Shown here: in pieces, positions 34,301 to 49,300 of the stretch
How positions within the stretch are numbered: position 1 is the stretch's first letter
Layout of the letters: every line of letters starts with the position of its first letter
Assembly: GCF_013912375.1 (NCBI RefSeq)
Contig: NZ_JACETV010000005.1
Location: 248,001-312,000 of the forward strand
Direction of reading: 5' to 3'
Origin: Emticicia sp. BO119
Lineage (GTDB): Bacteria; Bacteroidota; Bacteroidia; Cytophagales; Spirosomataceae
DNA length: 64,000 nt
The notes under the pieces: generated by a model
Seen by the model: the letters and a program-made list of their open reading frames with translations, nothing else
The model's database searches: none
What the model was told of the DNA's origin: nothing
Made by a program: the position numbers and the translations under genes

Positions 34301-37300
34301 GGTTGCCGATTTTACCCTCGCTCACAGCTTTTCTTGCCTCCATAAAATCCCGGTCAAAGCGGCGGTTAAAGCCTATCATCAGTGGTACACCCAAATTTTC
34401 TGCCTTTTGAAGCAAGGTCTTTGTAATTTCCAGTGAAAGATCCAATGGTTTTTCACAGAATACTGACTTGTCATTATCGATGCATTGTTCTACTAATGCT
34501 GCGTGCGTACTGGTGGGAGTAGCAATAATAATGGCATCTACATCAGGCGAGGTGATAAGCTCTATGACATCTTTTACAAAAAGTAAATCTCCATATTCTT
34601 TTCTAAATTGTTCTTCAGGATATACAGGGTCTGCGACTGCTACTACATTAGCATGAGTAATGGCTTGCATAAGGTTTTTCAGATGTATCTTACCCATGCG
34701 ACCTAATCCGATTACTCCTACATTTATTTTATTAGTCAGTCGGTTCGGCTTATCCATTATTGAGAAATATTTATACCATGTTGTTTTTAAGGTGTTAACC
34801 TATTCTGTTAAGCCCAATCTTTTCCGTTCTGATTTCACATAATGCGCTATTTCGCCAACAGGAGCAATCCAAATACCATTTGCAGGGTCTTTAGCATAGG
34901 CACAAAGTTTGCTGAGCATGGTTAATCGGGTTGTCTGAGCCCCCGACACATCGGTCTCATGCCCAGCCAGCACTAACCATTGACCGTTTGTTTTAGCTGC
35001 TTCAATAATCGGGAGAATCTGCTCAAAGTCTTTTCCATCCATTTCTACGCCTGTGAGTTGGGCCATATCACAATAGGCTGGATCAACAGGGGCTTCGTCG
35101 AGCCATCCTCTGCCTGAGGCAAAGAGTTCTGCAATAACCGGCACAAAACTCCGGGTATTTTTGCCTCGTCCGACAAACGTTTGTCCACATGGATAAGCAT
35201 AAGATTCAGGTTTTACACCTAATAGTGCTTCAATCTGTTTATTAGCTTCTAATAACTCTGTACGCATTTGAGCTATGGAATAATTTTCAAGTGCGTTCTT
35301 TCTGGACCAGACAAAATTACCGCTACAGGAGTGATTCATAGAATGGTTTCCTATTTCATGCCCTTTGGCAACTACCTTTTTCCAACCTTCCAATTGCCCA
35401 TTCACTGCTGAGGGCATCACATAAAATGTACCCCTTACCTCATATTGGTCTAATAGTGGGGCACCTTTTGAAGGCTGGCTACCCCGTCCGTCATCAAAGG
35501 TAAGGCTGATTGCCATACGAGCGCCTTCGGGCCATTTGAATGATTGGTTTTGCGCATGACAGGTTATTACTGTCAACAAAAACGGAAGGATTTTCAGGTA
35601 TGCAGAAAAGCTTACTTTCATTTGATGTTTGTTATATCTTTTATGCTTAACAATTTAACTAAACTGTGCTATAGTACTCCTTTGGTACTTGGCAAACTGT
35701 CCAGTTCTTTCAAGTCGCGTTTTACAGCCATTTTGATAGATTTGGCGAAAGCTTTAAAAATGGCTTCAATTTTATGGTGTTCGTTCTGGCCCTCACACTT
35801 AATGTTCAGGTTACATTTAGAAGTATCAGAGAATGATTTGAAGAAGTGGTAGAACATTTCTGTTGGCATCTCCCCTACTTTCTCACGTTTAAATTCAGCA
35901 TCCCATACAATCCAGGGGCGACCTGAAAAATCAATGGCTACCTGTGCCAAAGCATCGTCCATAGGTAATAAGAAACCATAGCGTGAAATTCCTTTTTTAT
36001 CGCCTAAAGCTTTCAAGTAAGCTTCTCCTAAGGCCAACGCTGTATCTTCAATGGTATGATGTTCGTCGATATGTAAATCTCCTTTGACGTGGATAGTCAG
36101 ATCTGCGCCGGAGTGTTTGGCAAGCTGGTCGAGCATGTGGTCATAGAAACCAAGCCCTGTATGTATATCCGATTTTCCCTTGCCGTCAAGATTCAGTTCT
36201 ATATTGATTTGTGTTTCTTTCGTATTACGTTCTATGGTAGCTGTTCGTGGTGGCAGTTTCAGAAACTCATAAATACTATCCCAGTCGGTAGTTACTAATT
36301 TAGTCACTTGCTCATGTTCAATATTCAGGATAGGGTTTTCGCCGATAAAAATGGCCTTTGCTCCCAAATTTACTGCCAACTGTATATCAGTTGTTCTGTC
36401 GCCAATGACATATGAATTGGCTAAATCATACTCTCCATTCAGGTATTCAGTCAGCAAACCTGTGCCCGGCTTGCGGGTGGGCAGATTCTCATGCGGAAAA
36501 CTACGGTCGATATGAACGGCGGCAAAGTGTATATTCTCGTTTTCAAGCCCCTGCATCATTTTGTTATGCGCAGGCCAGAAAGTATCTTCCGGAAAAGAAT
36601 CAGTGCCTAAACCATCCTGATTGGTAACCATTACCAGTTTATAATCAGTTTCTTCGGCTATTTTACGAAGGCTCGAAAGGGTTTTAGGAAGGAAGAATAA
36701 TTTTTCGAGAGAATCTATCTGAAAATCTGTCTTTGGCTCATCAATAATAGTACCGTCGCGGTCGATAAAAAGAATTTTCTGCATTGCTTTTTGAATAGTG
36801 TTTTTTTACAACAAATTTAGGGAGTAAATTCTGAAAAGTATTGACATTTCAAAATTTACCAATAGAACTTGTTCAACTTTTGTAATAATGCTATCGTGTA
36901 CTCCACGAATCTCAATTGTTGCTACCGTCCTCATTCAAAAAGGTTCCCACCATATTGGTAACCTTTTCAGACCATACCGGTAACCTTTTTCCATGTTGTT
37001 TTTAAGAATTTACATACTGAATCTACCTGCAATAAGTATAGATAACCGGTCTTTTAGAGGGATTTCCTGACACCTTATTCTCTTTCAGAAAAGTTCCTGC
37101 CACTTTGGTAACCTTTTATGGTTTGTCCATTTTACTAATTGCTCAGTGAATAATTATCCAATACCTGGCGTCACTGACTGAGCTTCCCCTAAATTTCTGA
37201 CACAGGATTGAGTTTTCAAAGCGTATGCGGAGTTTTTTGGCAGAATCAAACTATTGGGGAAGTAATTTATAATTTTGTTGTCTTGCCCTTACATGAGTTT

Positions 37301-40300
37301 GAATATATTGATTTTGCGAGCGGATAGTTTTGGTGGTCTGGTCTTGTCAGAACAGCTTCAAAGAATTTTCCTGAACCCTCTGTGTTAACTATAGTTTCGA
37401 CAGGTTATACTTTTTTGCTTAATAGTTTATTGTAGTCTTTGTTTGACTATACTATCAATGCTTTGAGGAGTGCTTTTGTAGTGCTTTGTACAGTGCTTTG
37501 TCAAAATCTGATAAAGCACTGAACTCAATGAAAAACCATCAATAACGAATATCAATACCAATCTCCTCTCCCAATTTCAATGCTTCAAAACTGAACATTT
37601 TCAGCTCCTGAGCTCCAATTCTGATCAGCACTTCATAATAACTACCCAGAAATTTAAGGGATTGAATTTCAGCCTTTATCTCTGACGATGGGGAAACAAA
37701 GATCTGTTCTGGCCTGATAAATACAATAGAGGTATCCAAGAATCCAATAGTTGTTAACCATTCTTTACTTACTATATTAACCTCTCCTGTAATTTCGGCT
37801 ACATATTGATTTAACGGATTCTGATACACCTTTTGCGGGGCATCCATTTGCAGCATTTTGCCTTTGCGCATAATAGCCAGATGATCTGCCATACCATAGG
37901 CATCGCTTACATCGTGAGTTACAAAAATACAGCTTACTTCTTCGGCTTTAATCAGTTTTAGTATTTCTGCTTTCAGTTTGCGTTTATTAACGGCATCCAG
38001 ATGGCTGAAAGGTTCGTCCAATAACAAGAGTCTGGGCTGCTCGGCGATGGCTTTTACTATTACAGCCCTTTGTTGCTCGCCCCCTGATACTTCACGTGGC
38101 AAGTGAGTATGTACCTTATCTAACCCGCTTAGTTTTAATAATTTATCGACCCTTTTATTCCGATAGGTTTCTTCATAATACCGAAGCTCATAAGCGATGT
38201 TTTCACGGATAGAGATATTCGGAAAAAGTCCGTAATCCTGTCTGACTAATTTAATATCGGGGTGGCCGGCAATAAGTTTTTCAGAAGGGGGAGTAATACG
38301 TTTATTCTCCAGAAGGAGGGTTCCTTCATCTGGTTCCTGAAAGGCCCCTATTAAGTGTAATAATGTAGTTTTTCCTGAACCGCTTTCGCCCAGAATCGCC
38401 AGAATCTCTCCTTTCTCTAAGGTAAATGAAATATGATTAACCGCTTTTTTATCTCCGAAAGATTTGAGCAGATTTTGAATTCTGAGCAATGACATTTGTT
38501 TTTCTTGCAAAATTAGGGCTTTTTTATAGAAATTCTGCTTTTTTGTTGTGCATGGTCGATCACTTTCCTAATATTGTTAATTAATAATTAACCTAATATT
38601 AGAAAATACCTGCAAGCTCAATAGATGAGATGTTAGAACTTTATAAGCAACAAACCAAGTGCCTGGTAGCACTCGACTCGATTATTTTCGGGTTCGATGG
38701 TGAAGAATTAAAATTATTATTAGTTAAACGAGGCGTACAGACCGACCGTGATACGTGGTCATTGATGGGAGGATGGCTTAAACCATCCGAAAGCCTTGAC
38801 CAGGCTGCTGACCGAATTTTATTTGAACTAACCAACCTGACAGGGGTATTTTTAGAACAATTAGGTGCTTTTGGCGACCCTGCCAGAGACCCTGTAGAAA
38901 GAACTGTAGCGGTAGCCTATTATGCGTTAGTGAATGTAAAAGATTATGAAACGAAGATTTCGGATACCTACCATGCCCATTGGTTTTCGATGCACGATTT
39001 ACCTGAATTACTCTTTGACCATGCTGATATGATAAAAATGGCGATTGAACGCCTGCGGTACAAAGCGGCCTTTCATCCGATTGGCTTTGAACTCATGCCT
39101 GAAACCTTCACGATTCCGCAGATACAGAACCTGTATGAGGCGATTTATGGGAGTAATTTTGATAAACGTAATTTCAGCAGGAAAATCCTCTCTACGGGAC
39201 TTCTTATCAAATTAAAAGAGAAGCAAAAAGGATTTTCTAAAAAAGGCGCGTTTCTTTATAAATTAGATACCGAAAAATATCAGACACATTCAGATTCATT
39301 TCTGAACTTTGTGCCTAATCCTGACGGTATGTTGTAGGTTATCTGACATTTACCAAGACTTTAATTTTACCGGCAGTTCCCTCAAAATCCTGCAAAGCTT
39401 TACCTAAAATCTGGCCGAAACCCAGCTTTGCCGGGTCAGCTTTCATGGCATACCCTGTTTTTGATGAGGTTACCAGCAAATCACCTCTTTTTATTTTTCC
39501 GCCTTCGTCGCATACTTTGGTCGGAATCACTCCTACCACACCCATTGGTACTTGTTTGCCCAAATCATGGCTGATATCGTCTTCACGAAGCAAGACTCCA
39601 GGTTTGGTGGCATATACTCCAGCTACTAAAGTTGAATAAGGCTGGCTCGATTTTTCAACAGTCCTGTCAGTGTTTTCTGAAATTACCAGTACATCCCCCG
39701 GTTCATATTCGATTTTTTCTCCTTCTACTTCAAAGGCTTCTGCTAAATCGGCACCGCCATTCTGTGTACCGCCATTAAAAAAACCAATACCCTGATAATT
39801 AATACGAGCTACATTAAAGTTCCCCTGGTCTTTAAAAACGGCTATATCTCCTAATCCATTGGTTGTTCGTGCTATTAAAGCAGCTCCGTTGCTTGAATTA
39901 CTGACTGCATATAGCGCCGGACTTGTGCCGAGCTGATTGTCTACTTCAAAATAGCCTGCCCCTCCTGTTCCCATTGTTCTGGCATAGAGGGCACTGCTAT
40001 TATTACTTAAATTACTTATATAATACTCGCCAGCTTTGCCAGTACCATTGGTGGTTACATAAATACCAGAGCTGCTATTACTTGTGTTCGTAATCTGAAA
40101 ATGCCCTGCTTTACCTGTGCCTGTGGTCTGGCTTTCAACACCCATACCGGTACCATTTGTTTTTGCCAAAACAGTTGTGGCAGTATTGCTATTATTATTA
40201 ATCTCAAAATAACCCGCCCGATTTGTACCAGTATTATATGCTTCAATGGTATTGGCTGCATTATTGCCAGAAGCATAGATAGTAGCCGCTGTACTTTGAA

Positions 40301-43300
40301 AATTGGTTGACTGAAAATACCCGGCATTCCCAAATCCATTTGTCAGGCTACGTAAAGCAGGAACTGAGTTTGACTGAAAGTTAACTTCAAAATAACCTGC
40401 GCTTCCCGGGCCAGCGCTTAAGCCTTTTATGGCACTCCCTACTCCATAAACAAGTGATTCAACCGAGTTTCCAGAACCAAAGGTATAGGCATATACTGCC
40501 TGGCTTGCATTATTGTTATTAGATATACTAAACTCTGCGGCTCTGCCCGTACCATTAGCCTGTGAGCGTATTACACTTCCAAATCCATTAGAAACGGCCA
40601 ATAATGCATGATTGGTACTACCACTATTATTTATCTGAAAATACCCTCCTCTGCCGCTTCCTGTTGTAATACCATCAATGGCATTTCCTTTCCCATTCGT
40701 AAAAGCGGCCAGTGTAGTAGAATCATTATTCGCATTATTTGTCACGAAATACCCTACTCTTCCTCTGCCTGTATGAGTGGCGTAGACAGCACTTGCTGTA
40801 TTGCCACCTGAGTTGATTTCAAATCGTCCGGCACCACCTGTACCCGTAGTTATACCATTGATAGCAAAGCCTTTACCCATAGTTGTTACATTGAGGGCAT
40901 GAAAAGTGGCATTTGAGTTATTTTGTTGAAAATAAGCAGCACTACCCAAGCCAATAGTTGTAGAAGACAACACGGCATTAGTATTCACGCTATTTTCGGT
41001 AGAGAAGCCTGCGGTAACGCCTCTACCGAAATTTCTGCTTTGAAGAGCATATCCCAAGCCTTCGGTATAACTATAAAGCGCCGGTGAAACATTATTACTA
41101 TTAGCGATTGAAAACCATCCTGCCGGACCTAACGTTTTAGTATAAACCCCAATCGTGGGCGCTGGATTTGATGGATTTGTGGATAAAAAATAGCCTGTAT
41201 AACCATTGGCTTTATCGCTTATAAAGGAAGCATTATCAGGTAAAACTGTGACTGCCGAAGATTGAGCAAAAGAATAAAGACCCGATGACAAGCATAAGAA
41301 AAGTAAAGTGCAGGTTCTCATAAAATTAATATCAGGATTTGTGGACGCAAAAGTTTGCAATGACACACACAAAACCAAAGGTTTATGAGAAAGGCTATCT
41401 GAAAATTTACTGGGCGGTTTTAACAAAAGAGCGGTTAATATAAACTATCAACCGCTCTTCAATTTCTTAAATAATTGGCTGTTCGCTCAACAATACGTTA
41501 AGCTGCTTCTGAGGCTCTTCTTCTGTAAACGAAATTCACAAATACACTTAGCAAAACGAGCAAGCCCATTTTTTCATTATCATTCACATTGGCTGTAACA
41601 GTACCCTCGTCTGTCCAGAAATGCCGGGTTTGTTCAAAGTCTACTACTTCTCTGTTTGTATCATCAAGGCCCCACTTTGTGCTCCAGAAGTTTTTGGCTT
41701 TCATGGTAAACTTCTCACCGTTTATCAGGGTGATTTCTGCCTTTGATTTCCAGACTGAAAATATTACTTCGCCTATCAATTGCTGATTATCTTCTCTATA
41801 AATATCATAGTTACTGCTCCAGAAATTCTTCTTTTTAAATGCGTATTTCTTTTGCTTAAACTCCCCTTCAACACCCGTTTTAAAGGTGTCGAACTGTACA
41901 TAGCCCACTTCTGCATCTCTCTCTAAAATATTAATCCTATTATTGAGTGCTTTTTTAAAATAGTTGAACGTGCTTCTCATCTTATTTTCATTTACTATGC
42001 AAATATAAAATTTTCAGAATACTATTATTCAACATTTATAGAGGTGGATATACGATTGGATAACAGGCTTTTTTTAAGGATAAGCCAATTATTCCATTAC
42101 CGGAATATCTTCTTCTTTTATGAGACTGATATCTGCTTTTTCGATACCTTCTTTTACTAAACGGCTGGCTTGTTTCTCATAGGTTTTTTCAAAGATATTA
42201 CGTGCGAGACGTCCATTACCAAACGATGAATCCCGGTCTTCGTAGAGTTTTTTGAAAAGTTTGTAAACCTTTTTTTTGGCGGCTTCTTCTACTTTTAACT
42301 GCACTTTACTGGCCTGTATGAGGTAGATTTCCAGAATCTCTTCGGGTGTATAATCTTTAAAGCCGATATACTTGTTAAATCTTGAATACAAGCCCGGATT
42401 AGAGTTAATAAATTCGGTCATTTTCTCTTCATAACCTGCCACAATCACCACAAAATCGTCGCGGTGGTCTTCCATATATTTCACTATGGTATTCACCGCT
42501 TCCGGGCCATAGGTATCATCAGTATTTAAGGCGTATGCTTCATCAATAAACAAAATACCACCTTTAGATTTCTTGCAAACCTCACGGGTTTTTAATGAGG
42601 TTTGCCCGGTGTATCCTGCCACTAAACCACTTCGGTCAGTTTCGTATAAATGTCCTTTGCTGAGCACGCCCAAAGCCTTGAAGATTTTGGCTAACAAGCG
42701 CGCAATGGTAGTTTTACCCGTCCCGGGATTCCCATGAAAAACCATGTGTAACGAACGCTCTGGTACTTTAATGCCCTTTTCCTGTCTGACTTTTTCAATT
42801 TTCAGGACATTGACCAGACTGCTTACTTCATCTTTTACATTCTGCAAGCCTATCAGAGCATTCAGTTCTGCTAATAACTCGTCTAACGTTTGCTCAGGTA
42901 CAGCAGGTATCTGCTTGATTGGCTCGGTAACACTGTTTTTTTCTGACTGATTGACTTTGACATCCGGGTTAATCATCTTTGTAATCCCATCTAACCCTTT
43001 CAGTAATACATGAAACGGGTTACTGCCATATTCCGGCTGATTTTGCTCAGAATACTGCTCTTGCCCAGCCTCTGCGTTTTTTGAGTAAATATCCCGCTCC
43101 CGATAAATCTGAGGTTCTTTACCTGCCAGTCTATCATTTACCACTTTATAAAAAGCGGCAATATATTCTTCTATGGTATTATCTACTTTTACTTTTCGTT
43201 CGGCTGTACCAAAAACTACCGAATCCGGTGTCGGACAACGCACCGTTACGGTTTTATCATAGGGAAATTCAACTACCTCTACATCGCCATACTGGTCGCT

Positions 43301-46300
43301 ATCAACTAATAATATGCGTTTGGTAGTAGCCAGAAGCAATACATGGCGGTTGTTCCAGTAGCCATGCACTGAGGCATCAATGTATTCTTCTTCCTGAATA
43401 ATGCTTGGCAGGGCTTTGAATTCATTCCGAAGCATCAGCAAAGCGAATGGGTTTAAATCAATCTGTCTTTTAATTTGTCCGTAAGTTGGCATTTCGATTA
43501 GCTAATTTTTGAATAAATTAAGTCGATATTTTGCTACAATGCAAACTGATATATGATGAGGTGTTGGAATGAGGGTAATATCGTTTATATTTGTCTGATG
43601 AGTGACTAATATTTAAAACCTATTGTGACTCGATGAACTATATTCCAACTATTCTCCTCTATAGTAGACTGGTGTTTACTTTAGTGATTATTCTGCTATC
43701 ATTCGTTCATGTGCCTTATAGCAATATCATTGTTCTTTCATTAATGCATCTGGGCGTTATTTCGGATATTTTTGATGGAATTATTGCCAGAAAACTGAAT
43801 ATATCCACTCAGGATTTCCGGGTACAGGATACCCTTTTTGACCTTAGTTTTTATCTGTCAATCGTCTATTTCATTTATCAATTCAAGCCGGATGTCATAG
43901 CTGATAATATTATCTTGATTAGTGGGATATTAACCCTGGAAGCATCCATGTATCTGATTAGCCTGATTCGTTTTCAGAAATTACCTTCTCCACATGATAT
44001 TGGTTCAAAATTCTGGGCGCTTTATCTGCTGGTAGAGTTTTCGTTACTATTACTGAAGCAATCGGGCATTCATTTTACAATTGCGCTGAGTATAGGGCTT
44101 TTAGTACACTTCAATAGAGTTCTTATTTACATTCTACTTAAGAAGTGGGATCATGATATACCTACGGCTTATCATGCTGTTTTATTGAGGAAAGGACTGC
44201 CTATTAAGCGATTTAAGTTATTTAATGGTTGAGAGATGACATAAAAAAAGTGGATTTGCTGTTTTGAGACGAGCAAATCCACTTTTTTATATACAATTTA
44301 TCACGCCTTCGGATACACCCACCCCTTTCTATACTGGCGGCTAAGGTATTTATTAGCGGTTGGGTCAAGAAAAACTTCTTTTTCTCTATCCCACTCAAGG
44401 CTTTTGCCTGATTTCAGAGCAGCCATCCCCAATAAGCTCATATTAGTAGCTTTATGGCCTTTCAGAATATCAGCCAACGGTAATTGTTTAGATTTGATAG
44501 ACTTTAATAAATCAGCAAAAACCAGATCAATATTCTGTAAATCGGGTAAATTCAAGACAGGGTCCTGATGAATAACCTCTTTCTTCTGGTCTCTCGGGAA
44601 AAATGTCCAGCCTTTTGTCCAACCCATGTGGAATGTCCCTTCAGTACCGTGAAAATATACCCCTACTTCTTCGGTTTTTGAAGTGGGTCTTCCGTTTAGT
44701 GTACTATGCTCCCAGGTACAGGTAAAATCTTCAAATTCATATACTACAATCTGACTTTCGGGGGAGTTATTATTGTTAGTATTAAACTTGCTACTGGCAA
44801 TAGAAAATACCTTTTTAGGCGCAATTTCGTCTGTCCACCATAGAATCTGGTCAAACCAGTGCGGCCCCCAATCGCCTACCATCCCATTGGCAAACTCTAA
44901 ATGGTTACGCCAGTTTCTTGGGTGAATGGTTCGGTTATAAGGCACTAATGGACCCGGACCACACCACATATTCCAGTCTATTTCTGCCGGAGTGGGTTCA
45001 TCTTCTACCTTTTTACCCTGTCCGAAATTATAGGTTACAAAGGCGCGCACTTCTTTGATTTTACCTACTTTACCCGACTTTAAGAACTCTTGCCCACTCA
45101 CATTATGTGGGGAATAGCGACGATGAAAACCTGTAATACAGATTTTCTGCGTATCACGGGCAGTTTTTACTATGGCTTTACCCTCGTTGATGGTATGCCC
45201 GATTGGCTTTTCTAAATATACGTGTGCGCCAGACTTCATGGCATCAATAGCAATGAGTGCATGCCAGTGGTCAGGTGTAGCATTGATTACGATTTCAGGT
45301 TTTTCTTTTTGGAGTAGTTCGTGGTAATTTTTATAAATCTTCGGTTGGTCGTTTGTCAGTTTGTTTATTTCTCCCAGACATTGTTTGATTTGTCGGTCGT
45401 CCACATCACAGACAGCCACAATCTGACATTCGCCTGATCTGATGGCTTCTCTTACAATGTTTGTACCCCACCAGCCTGCGCCAATCAGGGCAGTTTTATA
45501 TTTAGCTTGTGTGGCATAGGTGATAAACGGACGGGAAACTAAAGCCCCTGTAGCTAAGGCAGAAGTACGAATAAAATCTTTACGATTCATGATTTAAAAT
45601 AAGTGTTTTGAATAGATTTTCAGAAAATTAAGTTTTATCCATTTATCTTGCAAAACAATTTGTAAAAGATTCCCTATATGCTACCTAAACCTGTACTAAA
45701 AACCGAAATCCTTGCGGGTGTCTCTACTTTTTTAGCTACGATGTATATCATTGTGGTGAACCCCGCTATTCTGAGCCAATCGGGGATGTCGTTCAATGGC
45801 GTACTTACGGCTACTGTTCTGCTTTCCTTTTTTTGTAGCCTTATGATGGGCATCTATGCCAAAAACCCGATTGTAGTAGCACCCGGCATGGGCATGAATG
45901 CCTTCTTTACTTTTACAGCCGTAAAAGGCATGGGCATTTCATGGCAGGTGGCATTAGGGGTGGTTTTCTGGGCTGGTATTTTGTTTTTATTGCTCTCTAT
46001 CTTCAATATCCGCTCACAGATTGTCAAGGCTATTCCTAAGCCTTTGCGCTATGCGATTTCAGCAGGAATCGGGCTTTTTATTACGCTTATCGGTTTTGCT
46101 AATGCCAAATTTATTGTGGGCAATCCGGCAACGATTATCGGTATCACAAGCCTGCACGATCCAATTGTCATTACTTTTCTGGTGGGTCTGGCTATCACCA
46201 TGATTTTATTAGTGAAACGGATTCAGGGAGGTATCATCATTGGTATTTTATTAACTACTCTGTTAGCTATTCCTATTGGCAGATACTGGGGCGATGCCTC

Positions 46301-49300
46301 TGCTGTCAATTTCGGTCAGAAAACCTTAGTTACCTGGCAAGGCATATTTTCAGCGCCTGACTTTAGTTTGCTGTTTCAGTTAGACATTATCAATTCACTG
46401 AAAATAAGCCTGATACCCGTTATTTTTGCCTTTGTATTTACCGATTTATTTGACAGCCTTTCTACTTTCGTAGGGGTAGCCGAAGCGGCTAATCTCTATG
46501 ATAAAGACGGCGAGCCACGCCATATCAAAGAGTCATTATTGACTGATGCAGTAGCTACAACAATGGCTGGTTTATTGGGAACCAGTCCCGGTACGGCTTA
46601 TATTGAATCAGCAGTAGGGATTAGTCAGGGAGGAAGAACTGGTGTAACTGCCATCACAGCCGGAATACTGTTTTTGCCTTTTATGTTTTTGTCGCCCTTA
46701 TTGAGTATCATTCCTGCCATTGCTACTGCTCCGGCTCTGATAATAGTGGGAGTATTAATGATAAAACCTATTACCAAAATCAATTGGGATAAGCTGGACG
46801 ATGCCGTTCCGGCTTTTCTGGCTATGGTGCTGATTCCTTTTACTTATTCTATCACCCAAGGCATTATCTGGGGTTTTCTGGCCTGGACTATCATCAAAAT
46901 TGCCACCAATCAATCAAAAGAAGTTTCATGGATGCTTATCGTAATTGATATTTTTGCGCTCTGGGCTTTATATTTAGGACATTAAAATCTTCATCAATGA
47001 AACATATATATACTCTTTGGATGAAATTACAATATATCATCCCTACGGGATACAGATATTCAGAAAATGTTATTCCTACTACAGATATATCGTCCCTAAT
47101 GGGACTAAAAATATCCCATAGGGATAGTATATCGGTAGACGAAATGGCTTATTTCAATTCAAAGTCCCGTAGGGACGATATATTATTGCCTTTAAATCTA
47201 TTTCACTCAATTCGTATATTTTTATTATGCTTTCTATTCAGTAGTTTAACCCCGACATTTGCTCAACGCATTGCGATTTTAGGTGCTATGCCTGAAGAAA
47301 TTCAGTTGCTGGAATCGGAAATGAGCCATATCAATACCAAAACTGTCCTGGGGTTTCAGTTCAAAACAGGCAAGTTGAATGGTAAAAAAATAGTATTAAC
47401 CGAAACTGGCATCGGGAAAGTAAATGCTGCTGTAGTAACAACACTGATTATTAAAGAATTTCATCCGGCATCAGTGATTTTTACAGGCATTGCCGGGGGC
47501 ATTAGTGAAGAACTGAAACAAGGCGATATTGTGATTGGTAATAAGCTGACTTACCACGATTATGGTATGCTAACCAATGAGGGTTTAAGTACCAATGCTA
47601 CCCGGAATCCCATTACCAAACAGTTGAATCCGCTTTATTTTGCTTCTGATTCACTTTTGGTTTTGCAAGCCCTGAGTGTTGCTAAAGAGGTAACGCTGCA
47701 AAAAATGTCGGCAGAAGCTTCTCAACCGAACATAAGTGCCGGAACTATTGTTACAGGAGATACCTTTGTTACTTCAAGTACGGCAGTGGGGCACTTTGAA
47801 AAAACATTGCAGGCCAGCGCCACAGAAATGGAAGGAGCGGCGGTGGCTCAGGTTTGTTTTCAGCAGCATATTCCGTTTCTGATTATCAGAAGCATCAGCG
47901 ATAAGGCTAATGAAAAAGCATCGGTAGATTTTCAGACGTTTAAAAAAATTGCCTCTGATAATTCGGCCACTTTAGTAAAAGAAATACTTAAAAAACTTTA
48001 GATAATTACTATTACATGATTTACGATTTTGATGAAGTGATTGACCGCACACAAACGGATAGTGTGAAATGGAAAAGATATGCAGGCAAAGATATTATTC
48101 CGCTGTGGGTGGCAGATATGGATTTTAAAGCTTCTCCCGCCATATTGGATGCCTTAGACAAAGTAACCAAAGAAGGGATTATAGGCTACTGGCAAACCCC
48201 AGACGAACTGATTGAGGTAACTCTGAAACGCCTCGAAGAACGCCACAACTGGAAAGTACCTAAAGAATGGCTGGTATGGCTACCGGGCATGGTTCCGGGG
48301 CTTACGCTCACTTGTATGTGTGTAGGCAATGACGACGACGAAGTAATAACTACTGTGCCGGTTTACGGGCCATTTATAAAAGCCCCGATTGCTGCTAAAA
48401 AGAAACTGGTAAAAGTACCAATGAAAGAAGAAAATAATCGTTGGACACTGGATTTTGAGGCAATCAAGGCAGCCATTACTCCTCGCACAAGGATATTTAT
48501 GTTGTGCAATCCTTATAATCCGGCTGGTACAGTTTTTACGAGAGAGGAGTTACAGACGCTGGTGGATATTTGCATAGCTCACAATATTGTGATTTGTGCC
48601 GATGAAATCCATTGCGATTTGATTCTGGATGAAACCAAAAAGCATATTTCTATCGCTACCCTGAGCCCGGAGGCTGAAAAGCTTACGGTAACCTTATTGG
48701 CCCCAAGCAAGACTTTTAATATAGCAGGTTTAGGGTGTTCGTTTGCCGTTATTCCTGATGCTGAATTGCGAGCCAAATATGCCAGTTTGCGTTATATATT
48801 GGAGCCAATGGTTTCGGCGTATGGCTATTATGCAGCTCTGGCGGCTTATAAAGATAGTGAAGAATGGCACCAACAATTGTTGGCATATCTGCGCAAAAAC
48901 CATGAGTACATTCTGAAAGAGATGAATGGTTTCAAAGGTTTTAAGATGTTGCCATTAGAGGCTACTTATCTGGCATGGATAGATGTGCGTGAAACAGGTA
49001 TCGAAAATCTGGCAGAGAAACTTGAAGAGGCAGGTGTGGGGATTTCGGAAGGAGAAATGTTCTTTGATGGCAAAGGTTTTATTCGTCTGAATTTTGGTAC
49101 GCAAATGAGTAATTTAGTGGAAGCGGTTAGAAGAATGAAGACTGTAGTGGAATTGAAGTAGGAATTATGCCACAACTCTATATCATAGCTGGTTGCAATG
49201 GTGCGGCAAAACAACTGCCTCTTATGCAACTTTGCCGGAGATACTCAACTGTCGAGAGTTTGTAAATGCGGATAATATTGCAGCAGGGCTCTCGCCTTTC